A stretch of 64,000 bases of DNA from JAQVEB01 sp028698105. Its GTDB lineage: Bacteria > Bacteroidota > Bacteroidia > Bacteroidales > Dysgonomonadaceae. The DNA lies in NCBI GenBank assembly GCA_964293155.1, contig CAXYYA010000008.1, positions 29,759 through 93,758 on the forward strand, given 5' to 3'. The position numbers and the translations under genes were made by a program. Each line of letters begins with the position of its first letter. Positions within the stretch are counted from its first letter, which is position 1. A model generated the notes under the pieces. It was not told where the DNA came from and ran no database searches. It was given only the letters and a program-made list of their open reading frames with translations. This document shows positions 24,871 through 33,026 of this stretch, one piece after another.

Positions 24871-26523
24871 ATGATACGGGAAATAGTATTTGAAAAGACA
24901 GGGAACTTTTGGATAGATAATGGGATAGCGGGTCTATATAAGATTATCTCTGCTCTAGATAACAAGGATATATTCTGTGAAATTACATCAGATAAGTTAA
25001 AAATTTCAATGGAGTCAGAAGCTCAAATTATTGATATTTTGAATACGGCTCGAATTAAAGTAGGAAAAGAATACCTAAAAAAAACGGGGAATTTCGGTTG
25101 GATTTATAATAAGGATTCCGAATTTGAAATTTATGAAAGAATAGACTTTAAAATGCATTTAAAGCCTTTTTTCACAGGCAAGACACCTAAAACAGAAGGA
25201 GCTTTATTATCTCCGGAGGCTAAAGATAATGAAGGAGGGGGAAGAGGAAGGAAAATGTCCGATTTCGAATATTCTAAATTTTTAAAGTTTAAAGAAGAGA
25301 ATATGGGGAGAATCGAAAATAATAAAAAAATAAAAATTGAAAATAAAGGGTTCTTAAACTCTCCCCCCTCTTACGAAATTGGCAATGATTTTATGTTATC
25401 TTTTTTAGAAAAAGGGAAAAAGGTTTGTGCTTTTAGTGGGAAAAAAGTTAAATATGCAGATGTAGTAACAGGAATGGATTATCCTTTTCTAACGGGGAAA
25501 AGTGGAGAATTGAATTTTTCTTCTTTCTTGGAATGTAAACCTCAATTATCTGCTTTTTATTCTTTTGTTGCCTTATTTTCATTTTATAATTTGCACTATC
25601 TTCTGCAAGACAATATGAAACACTATTTTGTTTTATATGATAATGATTTAGAGGAATTGTCTGAGTTTTTAAATGCAATTAAGTTAAACATCGAACAAAT
25701 AAATAAATCGGACTGGAGTAATTTCGAAACTGAAATCAATGGGACAAAATATGAATCCGAAGCTTTGTTCAATTTTTTAATTTCACTTTATAATCAGATA
25801 AAGCTGTATTTTGAGGAGGAAAAATGGAATCAAAGTAAATTATATAAAAAGACTGTTTTCACCTTATCCAATGATAATAATATTTTCAGAAATGTAAAAG
25901 AATATACCTCTATAAGCAGTTTATTCAGTTTTTTTGAAGCTTTAGAATTTGATGATAAAAAACAGAGCTATTTTGTTCATTTCAAAAATTTTGTAAAATA
26001 TTTTACTCAAAAATTAGGCACAGGGAAATATGATACAACTTGGAGAGATAAGCTATGCTATAGTATTTTAAATTTTCATCCGATTGCCTCTATTGTAGAA
26101 TCTTATTTGGGCGAAGTTAAACTCAAAGAAGAAAGTGGAAGTATTCCTTATTTAGATAAAATTTTTCTTATTTATAATCACAAAACCAATAAAAAAATGA
26201 ATGCAGATTTAGTAAAACTATGCCAAAATATTGGCATAAATATCGGCATATACTCTTATGTCGAAAAGGACAGAAGCTGCTTGTATTCTCTTAGAAATGC
26301 TAAAAGCAGAGTGGAATTTCTTAAGGCATTGGAGTTAATTCAATTCCGAATTATGGAAAGCGAAAAAGTATCGGATCAATTTAAAACAAAAAATTATTTG
26401 GAATTTTTTACGAGTCTGCCTGATGGGAGAGATTGGGAAGAATTAAAATCAATGGTTAGTATTTTTTCGATGAATAGTTATTTATACGAAAAGCAAAAAA
26501 CGACAAAAGAAGAAATTAAATAA
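24871..26523 (+). CDS. cas8: Type I-B Cascade large subunit Cas8 (Cst1/Cas8a1-like)
   Basis: A 550-residue protein in the position of the Cascade large subunit, which recognises the PAM and recruits Cas3. The sequence is strongly diverged. The call rests on gene order (cas6-X-cas7-cas5-cas3) and a resemblance to Cst1 proteins: an N-terminal DNGIAGLYKII segment and a Lys/Cys region KKVCAFSGKKVKYADV. Cst1 proteins usually have a CXXC pair; here only one Cys remains at that place. The gene is very AT-rich (14 G+C in a 60-base sample at 25921). A subtype call of I-B is likely but should be tested by profile search. Confidence 0.75.
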   Translation: MIREIVFEKTGNFWIDNGIAGLYKIISALDNKDIFCEITSDKLKISMESEAQIIDILNTARIKVGKEYLKKTGNFGWIYNKDSEFEIYERIDFKMHLKPFFTGKTPKTEGALLSPEAKDNEGGGRGRKMSDFEYSKFLKFKEENMGRIENNKKIKIENKGFLNSPPSYEIGNDFMLSFLEKGKKVCAFSGKKVKYADVVTGMDYPFLTGKSGELNFSSFLECKPQLSAFYSFVALFSFYNLHYLLQDNMKHYFVLYDNDLEELSEFLNAIKLNIEQINKSDWSNFETEINGTKYESEALFNFLISLYNQIKLYFEEEKWNQSKLYKKTVFTLSNDNNIFRNVKEYTSISSLFSFFEALEFDDKKQSYFVHFKNFVKYFTQKLGTGKYDTTWRDKLCYSILNFHPIASIVESYLGEVKLKEESGSIPYLDKIFLIYNHKTNKKMNADLVKLCQNIGINIGIYSYVEKDRSCLYSLRNAKSRVEFLKALELIQFRIMESEKVSDQFKTKNYLEFFTSLPDGRDWEELKSMVSIFSMNSYLYEKQKTTKEEIK

Positions 26524-26544
26524 TAACGCTAAAAAACAAATAAA

Positions 26545-27483
26545 ATGAATACACAAAATACCCCAAATTGTCTCAACATCGCTTATGTTTTTAAAACCTC
26601 ATTAGGAAGTATTAACGGAAGCTGGACAGAAGGAAATATAAGTACTGTAAAAAAAATTACAACTCCTAATGGACAGCAAATCCCCTATGTATCGGGGCAA
26701 AGTTTAAAGTATCAAATTAGGAAAGCATGGAAAGAAATGGGTCTTGCTGAATTGCTTTCTGATGTAAAACAAGCAGAAAAAAAAGTAGGGGTAGATTTTA
26801 CGGCAGGAGAACCTAATAATTATTTGGATGATGATCTTTTAGGCTATATGATTGCATCAAGCAGAGAAAATCGACGTAGAACTGCGGTCGTGAGAACATC
26901 TGCTGCAATTGGAATATTTCCTTTTAGAAATGACAGAGATCTAGGTACAAAATCAAAGGAACAAACAGGGGGAGATGTTTCGTCACGTGGAAATATTTTT
27001 GAAACTGAAATTTATTATAATTATTTCCGTGTAAATTTTATGATAGAATTAGACCGTCTTGGAGTTTATCAGGATTTTGAATTGTCTAAAGCGGGAAAAG
27101 GAAAAACAAATAATCTCTCAATAGAAGAAAAACGAACACGATTAATCCACCTTTTAAATGCCATTTCAAATATGTGGGGTGGAGGTAAGCAATCTCGATT
27201 ACTTACTGATATGGCTCCTAAGTTTTTAGCAATAACTTTCCAAAACTCTAAAAATCCTATATTTTTAGAAACACTTACTTTGTCTGAAAATGAAGAATTA
27301 AATACAGCAGCCGTAAAGGAAGTATTAAAAGGTAATGATTCAATTATTCAAAATAAATTTATTGGAGTACAAGCAGGAATTTTTAAAAATGATGTTTCTG
27401 AGGAATTAGCAGAATTTAATCCCGCTCCTATTCAAAAAACCTTTAATGATGTGATAGAATATGTTAGTAATCTAAACTTTTGA
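26545..27483 (+). CDS. cas7: Cascade backbone protein Cas7 (Cst2/DevR family)
   Basis: A 312-residue RAMP protein that polymerises along the crRNA in Cascade. It opens with NIAYVFKTSLGSINGSWTEG and has PYVSGQSLKYQIRKAWKEM and RRTAVVRTSAAIGIFPFRND, which fit the Cst2/DevR branch used by type I-B systems. It starts 21 bases after cas8 and its stop overlaps the cas5 region. It is AT-rich like its neighbours cas8, cas5 and cas3. Confidence 0.88.
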   Translation: MNTQNTPNCLNIAYVFKTSLGSINGSWTEGNISTVKKITTPNGQQIPYVSGQSLKYQIRKAWKEMGLAELLSDVKQAEKKVGVDFTAGEPNNYLDDDLLGYMIASSRENRRRTAVVRTSAAIGIFPFRNDRDLGTKSKEQTGGDVSSRGNIFETEIYYNYFRVNFMIELDRLGVYQDFELSKAGKGKTNNLSIEEKRTRLIHLLNAISNMWGGGKQSRLLTDMAPKFLAITFQNSKNPIFLETLTLSENEELNTAAVKEVLKGNDSIIQNKFIGVQAGIFKNDVSEELAEFNPAPIQKTFNDVIEYVSNLNF

Positions 27484-27485
27484 AT

Positions 27486-28241
27486 ATGCGATTCTTGAAA
27501 ATTAAATGTTTGGGAACGTTCAACTCCTATAGGCAGCCTGATTTTCATACCTACCATAAAACCTTGCCCTTACCCCCTAAAACTACAATTGGAGGACTAA
27601 TAGGAAGTGCACTTGGCATTTCTCCGTTTGAAGTAAATGAAAATTGGTTACTAAAAGATAAGTTTAAGATGGGGATTGTAGGGCATAGTAATGGACAAGC
27701 TAATGATTTGTGGCAAATCAGAAAATATGAGAGTAAACAAATTAAAGCCTATGATTTAGGGAAAGAATCTTTCCCATACAAAACAGCTGTAATAGTGCGT
27801 GAAATTCTTTACCAAAATAGGGTTACGCTGTATTTGGCTTTTGGCGAAGAAAAAGATTATTCTATTGTTAAATCGGCTTTTAATGCACCGAAATGGGCTT
27901 TGTCGCTTGGTCGCGAAGACGAGTTAATAAAAATTCAATCTATTGAAGATATAGATATAAGTATTAAAAGTGGCGAGGCTAAATACAGTAATACCGTTTT
28001 ACCTAGTGATTTGATCAATATAGAATATACTCCTTTGATAGATCCCGTTTGGTCGGATAATTTATTAGACAAAGCACCTAAATCAGTAACTCTACCTATT
28101 TCTTTTTCTATGCAAAAAGAATCGGAAATTCGTCAAGGCAATGAATATCGAAAGTTTACTTATGTGCATGAGTTGCCCATTTTAGTTAAAGAGGATGCCT
28201 ATTTTGATACCAAAGATGATGTTTATTTTCAAATTTTTTAA
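27486..28241 (+). CDS. cas5: Cascade subunit Cas5
   Basis: A 251-residue RAMP protein that caps the crRNA 5' handle. The N-terminus (FLKIKCLGTFNSYRQPDFHT, then LPLPPKTTIGGLIGSALGI) has the Cas5 hallmark of a first beta-strand followed by a Pro-rich segment and a glycine-rich helix. I start at the ATG at 27486, three bases after the cas7 stop; a TTG at 27480 in frame is less likely. The stop overlaps the cas3 start by one base. Confidence 0.87.
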   Translation: MRFLKIKCLGTFNSYRQPDFHTYHKTLPLPPKTTIGGLIGSALGISPFEVNENWLLKDKFKMGIVGHSNGQANDLWQIRKYESKQIKAYDLGKESFPYKTAVIVREILYQNRVTLYLAFGEEKDYSIVKSAFNAPKWALSLGREDELIKIQSIEDIDISIKSGEAKYSNTVLPSDLINIEYTPLIDPVWSDNLLDKAPKSVTLPISFSMQKESEIRQGNEYRKFTYVHELPILVKEDAYFDTKDDVYFQIF

Positions 28242-30550
28242 TGTTTCGATACGATAAAATATTAGCAAAATCCGATCCGGAAATTACGCTTGAAGACCAT
28301 ATTAAGGATTGTTTGAGTGTTTTTTCAAATGTAATTCAATGGAAATCAACACTGATTGAACTTATAGCTAAGAGATATGAAATAAGTAAAGAATTTCTAA
28401 TTCTCCGCTTATTCATGACCGTGGCGTTTCATGATGTGGCTAAAGCTACAAGTATATTTCAAGCTAAAATCAGAAATGAATCATTGACGGGGCAAGAATC
28501 TCATGCTTTAAGCTCAATAATATTCCTTTATCCTTTAATAAAAGACAAGCCTTTAGCGAATTTTGGTAACAATCCTTATTTTCCTGAAATAATGAGCATT
28601 GCTACTCATCATAGCAGGTTGCATAAAGGAGTTTTTGATGAAATTAGGTTAGATAATGAATATGCAAAAGAGTCGTATTTTGAATACTACTTTTTAATGA
28701 TAAATGAACAGGCTAAGTTTTATCAAATTCCATTATGGAAAGACATTTTATTTAGCACGGATATGTTGAAAGCTTCCCCCCGAAACTTACTTCGCTTTGG
28801 AATTATCAAAAATCTTGACAATAACGCATATATATATGATAAGACAAACAAGGCAAGAGACTTGTTTTTGCTGTTTAAATCCGTTTTGCATTATTGTGAT
28901 TGGATTGCCTCTTCTAAAGATAATAGCTATAAATATGAGAATGGCTTCAATAACAATTCCATTACAAAAAGAATGACCGATTTAAATGAAGAGTTTGAAA
29001 GATGGAATGATTTTCAATTGAGAAGCGCTTTAGCTTCTGAACAAAACATTTTTGTTCAAATTGCTACCGGTCAGGGAAAAACTGAAGCGGCTGTGCTTTG
29101 GGCAACAAACAATAATCAATATCAAAAAATAATATTTCTTCTTCCTACAATGGTTACTACTAATAAAATGTATAAGCGCATGCTTCAATTTTTTGAAAGT
29201 AGGGATATTGTAGGACTTTCACATAGTGCAGCACAATATTATTTAAAGGATGATGATGAAATAAGGGAAAATGAATTTCGGAAACATAGTTTGTATAATC
29301 GCACTTTTTTCAAACCCGTTACGGTTGCAACGGTCGATCAACTGATTTATAGTTTTTTTAATTGGGGGCATTGGGTTTTGACGGGTGCTGCAAGTTATAA
29401 TGCTAAAATTATTATTGACGAAATACATATATACGATGCATATACATTTGGACTACTGCTTCAAGCAATCGAATGTATTCGACCTTTCAACAGCAAATTT
29501 GCAATAATGAGCGCTTCTCTTCCGAATATTTTAAAAAACGAGCTAGCGAAAGTCTTGCCAGATTATGTTTTGATTCAAGAGCCGGCTCATGATGAGAAAC
29601 AACGGCATTTGGTAGAAGTTAAAGAATCTTTAATAGAGGAAAATATAGAAACAATTTTAGAATATTTCAATGCAGGAAGAAAAGTATTGGTAGTTTGTAA
29701 TACTATTGGAAAAGCACGTGAGATTTTTGGTAAATTAGAAAATGTATGTCAGAAAAATAAAATGCTTTTTCATTCACAGTTTATACTTCGGGATAAGAGA
29801 AAAAAAGAAGATATTTTAGAAAATATAACGAAAAAAAATGGAGGTTATATCGCAGTTTGTACTCAAATAGTTGAAGTTAGTCTGGACATAGATTTTGATG
29901 TACTTGTCACGGAAAATGCTCCAATTGATGCGCTTATCCAACGGTTAGGTCGTGTGAACAGAAAAGGTAAAATTAAAGAAAGAATCCCTGAATGGGAATT
30001 TGCGCCTGTTATTATTACGAAAGAATCGGTAAATAGCCGAAAATATGTTTATAAAGAATTAAACAGCATCCTTATAGATACGTTCAACAAAATTTCCTTG
30101 AAGAGTAAATCAAATCAAGGAAATCTCAAAGAGAGAGATTTTCGTGAACTTGTGAATGATATTTATACCGAAGAATCTTTAGGCCAAAAGTATTTTGATG
30201 AAATCCAGAGTGCAAAAGAATTTGTAAAAGAAGTTTGGGGAAAAGTGCTTAAAAATGTATTTACATTAAATATTGAAGATGCAAAACTAAATGAAATATC
30301 ATCAAGAAAATCAGATTATGTTACAGTTGATGCAGTAACATTAAGTCATTTTCAAGAAGAAGATTTTGATAAAATTGTTGCAAACGGAAGATTTGACATT
30401 CTCAGAGAATTTACTTTGAAGGTGCCTATACATTTAGCAAAAGAAAATAGTTTTAGACAAGTAAATAATAGTAATATTTATATTATCAATTTAGGATATG
30501 ATGAATATGAAGGATTACATTTAAAACCAGATGATTCTAATTTTATGTAA
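28241..30550 (+). CDS. cas3: Helicase-nuclease Cas3
   Basis: A 769-residue fusion of an HD nuclease and a superfamily 2 helicase that degrades target DNA after Cascade binding. HD metal ligands are visible as LEDHIKD (His20), FHDVAKA (His64-Asp65) and ATHHSRLH. Helicase motifs are ATGQGKT (275-281), DEIH (393-396), MSASLP and QRLGRVNRKG (from 567). All catalytic motifs are intact. The GC content is about 30% in a sample near its end, and it jumps to about 55% at the start of cas4, two bases after the cas3 stop. Confidence 0.95.
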   Translation: MFRYDKILAKSDPEITLEDHIKDCLSVFSNVIQWKSTLIELIAKRYEISKEFLILRLFMTVAFHDVAKATSIFQAKIRNESLTGQESHALSSIIFLYPLIKDKPLANFGNNPYFPEIMSIATHHSRLHKGVFDEIRLDNEYAKESYFEYYFLMINEQAKFYQIPLWKDILFSTDMLKASPRNLLRFGIIKNLDNNAYIYDKTNKARDLFLLFKSVLHYCDWIASSKDNSYKYENGFNNNSITKRMTDLNEEFERWNDFQLRSALASEQNIFVQIATGQGKTEAAVLWATNNNQYQKIIFLLPTMVTTNKMYKRMLQFFESRDIVGLSHSAAQYYLKDDDEIRENEFRKHSLYNRTFFKPVTVATVDQLIYSFFNWGHWVLTGAASYNAKIIIDEIHIYDAYTFGLLLQAIECIRPFNSKFAIMSASLPNILKNELAKVLPDYVLIQEPAHDEKQRHLVEVKESLIEENIETILEYFNAGRKVLVVCNTIGKAREIFGKLENVCQKNKMLFHSQFILRDKRKKEDILENITKKNGGYIAVCTQIVEVSLDIDFDVLVTENAPIDALIQRLGRVNRKGKIKERIPEWEFAPVIITKESVNSRKYVYKELNSILIDTFNKISLKSKSNQGNLKERDFRELVNDIYTEESLGQKYFDEIQSAKEFVKEVWGKVLKNVFTLNIEDAKLNEISSRKSDYVTVDAVTLSHFQEEDFDKIVANGRFDILREFTLKVPIHLAKENSFRQVNNSNIYIINLGYDEYEGLHLKPDDSNFM

Positions 30551-30552
30551 AA

Positions 30553-31086
30553 ATGCAACTTACCGCCACACTTATAAATTTATATAATGTTTGTCCTCGC
30601 GAATGCTGGCTGCACGCCAACGGCATCACTATGGAGCACACCTCCGACATTGTGTATGACGGCAAACTGCTCCACGAAACCAGCTATCCGCAACGGGGGG
30701 AGCGAAACGAGGAAATGCTTATTTCTGCCGAATACGAGGGTGTTCCGCTCTTCGGACAAATCGATTATTTCGATGCGCGCACCCATACCGTCCACGAAAC
30801 CAAGCGCAGCGACAAGGTGGACGAAGCGCACACGCGCCAACTCAAATTCTATCTCTGGCTTTTGGAACTTAACGGAGTGGAGGGCGTTTCGGGATTATTG
30901 GAGTATCCTAAATTGCGCAAAACCGACGAAGTTTATTTGACGGACGAAGACCGCGAACTTTTAAAAAAATCGGTACGCGACATAAACGCACTCGTCCAAA
31001 ACGAAACTTGTCCCCCCACCATCAACGCCAAAATATGCAAAAGTTGCAGTTATTTTGATTTTTGCTACGCAGGGGAAGATGTCTGA
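30553..31086 (+). CDS. cas4: CRISPR adaptation exonuclease Cas4
   Basis: A 177-residue RecB-like nuclease that trims prespacers and selects PAM-adjacent ends. Family marks are NVCPRECWLHANG (first Fe-S Cys and a following Cys), HETKRSDKVDEAHTRQLKFY (the E-x-K active site and Gln motif) and the C-terminal cluster KICKSCSYFDFC. The last codon and stop form the beginning of the inverted repeat that bounds the GxxExxY cassette, so the natural C-terminus may have been slightly altered. Confidence 0.93.
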   Translation: MQLTATLINLYNVCPRECWLHANGITMEHTSDIVYDGKLLHETSYPQRGERNEEMLISAEYEGVPLFGQIDYFDARTHTVHETKRSDKVDEAHTRQLKFYLWLLELNGVEGVSGLLEYPKLRKTDEVYLTDEDRELLKKSVRDINALVQNETCPPTINAKICKSCSYFDFCYAGEDV

Positions 31087-31530
31087 ACGGGGATTTTACG
31101 GGATTAAAAGATTGGAGGATAATGTAAAATGAAATATGCTGATATTACCGAAAAAATTATCAAATGCGCAATGAAAGTTCACAACACACTGGGGAACGGT
31201 TTTCAGGAAGTCATTTATCAGCGAGCACTTGAGATTGAAATGAGGAAAACTGGCATAAATTTTTCGCGGGAATTTGAGATGCCTATTTTGTACGAAGGTG
31301 AGCAGATTGGAACGCGCCGTGTTGATTTTTTGGTTCAGGAAATAATCAGCGTTGAAATCAAAGCAGTTATCCAGCTCGAAAGTGTTCATTTAGCTCAGGC
31401 AATGAACTATCTGGAAGCTTACAATTTAGAGATAGGATTGTTAATTAATTTCGGCTCAAACAGTTTGCAGTTTAAGCGGTTGACAAACAAAAAATATAAT
31501 CCCTTAATCTTATAAAATCCCCGTTCAGAC
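31081..31530. mobile_element. 450-base inverted-repeat cassette carrying a GxxExxY gene
   Basis: The ends 31081-31098 and 31513-31530 are perfect 18-base inverted repeats (GTCTGAACGGGGATTTTA and its complement). The match continues with GATTAA after three mismatches. The only gene inside is the GxxExxY gene. The cassette lies between cas4 and cas1, which are usually adjacent. Confidence 0.7.
31129..31515 (+). CDS. GxxExxY family protein (PD-(D/E)XK-like)
   Basis: A 128-residue protein with the name-giving motif at GFQEVIY (Gly24, Glu27, Tyr30). A nuclease-like core follows: RRVDFLVQEIISVEIKA with Asp66, Glu76 and Lys78 in the PD-(D/E)XK pattern, then LAQAMNYLEAYNLEIGLLINFG. The function of the family is not established. 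The gene is bracketed by inverted repeats inside the cas operon. It is more likely a passenger cassette than a standard cas gene, but it would be co-transcribed with cas4 and cas1. Confidence 0.88.
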   Translation: MKYADITEKIIKCAMKVHNTLGNGFQEVIYQRALEIEMRKTGINFSREFEMPILYEGEQIGTRRVDFLVQEIISVEIKAVIQLESVHLAQAMNYLEAYNLEIGLLINFGSNSLQFKRLTNKKYNPLIL

Positions 31531-31533
31531 AAT

Positions 31534-32550
31534 ATGAAACGCACCTACTACCTTTTCAATCCAGGGCGTCTGTCGCGCAAAGACAACACGTTGAAATTTG
31601 TTCCCGTTGAAGAAGACGAAAACGGCATTTCGCACGAAGGACAACCGCGATATATTCCGGTTGAAACCATCGATCAGTTTTATGTTTTCGGTTCGCTGGA
31701 TGCTAATAGCTCTCTCTATAACTTTTTGGGTCAAAAAGACATCGCTCTCCATTTCTTTGATTATTACGAAAACTACACGGGCTCCTTTATGCCACGCGAA
31801 TCCCTGTTGGCGGGAAAGATGATTTTGGCACAGGCCAAGGCTTTTCAAGATAAAAAACGGCGTATGGAAATCGCGCGCCAGTTTATTTACGGTGCGTCGG
31901 ACAATATGCAGAAAAATCTGCAATACTATAACCGCCGCGGAAAAGATATGGAAGACTTGCTGGCGCAGATAAAAGGATACGCTGCCCTTATCGAACAGGC
32001 TTCGTCTCCGGACGAGCTGATGGGAATAGAAGGCAATATCCGCCAAACTTATTACGATGCATTTAATCTGATTTTGAATGATTTTGAGATGGGCAACCGC
32101 ACCAAACGTCCTCCTCGCAATGAAGTAAACGCCCTTATTTCTTTTGGGAATATGATATGTTACTCCGAATGCTTACGGGCCATTCATCAAACACAACTCA
32201 ATCCCACCATCAGTTATCTGCACACACCGGGCGAACGGCGTTATTCGCTGGCACTGGATATTGCCGAAATTTTCAAACCGATTATTGTGGACAGAGTTAT
32301 TTTTAAGTTATTGAACAAAAAAGAGATTCAGGAGCGTCATTTCGACAAACGATTGAACAGTTGTCTGTTGAATCCGTCCGGAAAAAAGATCTTTGTAAAA
32401 GCCATGGATGAGCGAATGTCAGAAACCATAAAACATCGTTCGTTGAACAAAAGCGTGAGTTATAAGTTTTTAATTAAGCTTGAGTGTTACAAATTGGCGA
32501 AGCATTTACTTGGCATAGAAGTGTATAAGCCTTTTAAAATGTATTGGTGA
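31534..32550 (+). CDS. cas1: CRISPR integrase Cas1 (type I-B)
   Basis: A 338-residue integrase that inserts new spacers at the leader end of the array. The metal ligands are Glu166 (GIEGNIRQTYY), His230 (YLHTPGERRYS) and Asp242 (LALDIAEIFKP). The N-terminal beta domain starts KRTYYLFNPGRLSRKDNTL. All catalytic residues are present. It starts four bases after the right end of the GxxExxY cassette and ends one base before cas2. Confidence 0.96.
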   Translation: MKRTYYLFNPGRLSRKDNTLKFVPVEEDENGISHEGQPRYIPVETIDQFYVFGSLDANSSLYNFLGQKDIALHFFDYYENYTGSFMPRESLLAGKMILAQAKAFQDKKRRMEIARQFIYGASDNMQKNLQYYNRRGKDMEDLLAQIKGYAALIEQASSPDELMGIEGNIRQTYYDAFNLILNDFEMGNRTKRPPRNEVNALISFGNMICYSECLRAIHQTQLNPTISYLHTPGERRYSLALDIAEIFKPIIVDRVIFKLLNKKEIQERHFDKRLNSCLLNPSGKKIFVKAMDERMSETIKHRSLNKSVSYKFLIKLECYKLAKHLLGIEVYKPFKMYW

Positions 32551-32551
32551 G

Positions 32552-32815
32552 ATGTATGTGATATTGGTGTACGACTGTGGAGAGAAGCGTGTGGGTAAAA
32601 TGTTAAAACTTTGTAGAAAATACCTTACATGGATACAAAATTCGGTATTCGAAGGTGAGATTACGGAAGTGAAATTAAAAGAACTAAAACTTAAAGCCGA
32701 TAAAATAATGGATTCGGAAGAAGACAGCTTGATAATTTTTTCCAGTCGGCAAGAAAAATGGCTCGATAAGCAAATTATTGGTAGAGAGCGAGGTAGCACT
32801 GATAATTTTTTATAG
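32552..32815 (+). CDS. cas2: CRISPR adaptation protein Cas2
   Basis: An 87-residue ferredoxin-like protein that bridges two Cas1 dimers. The conserved Asp8 occurs in MYVILVYDCGEKRVGKML, followed by CRKYLTWIQNSVFEGEI, which matches the Cas2 fold. Length and position directly after cas1 are as expected. Confidence 0.95.
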   Translation: MYVILVYDCGEKRVGKMLKLCRKYLTWIQNSVFEGEITEVKLKELKLKADKIMDSEEDSLIIFSSRQEKWLDKQIIGRERGSTDNFL

Positions 32816-33026
32816 TGTATTGTCGGACAGCAACTCTGTTCACAAAAAACCGTAGCATTTTATTCGATGAGTTCTTTGACATGTTGAAAATCAATATATA
32901 AATTCAGTTGTCGAAGTACGGGGTTTTTTATATCTTTGAACTTCGACAACTTTTATCGCTGTTTCGTGGGAGTTTTCTGAAACTGATTACTTGAAAATCA
33001 GCAATATTTTTTGTCGTTTGCAACGG
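32816..33026 (+). promoter_or_regulatory. CRISPR leader with promoter and flanking inverted repeat
   Basis: A 211-base gene-free segment between cas2 and the first repeat. A Bacteroidota promoter is visible: TTG at 32908-32910 and TATCTTTG at 32931-32938, 20 bases apart. A perfect 12-base inverted repeat (32906-32917 and 32940-32951) brackets the -7 box and covers the TTG. The predicted start near 32944 gives an 80-base untranslated lead into repeat 1. Confidence 0.75.
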
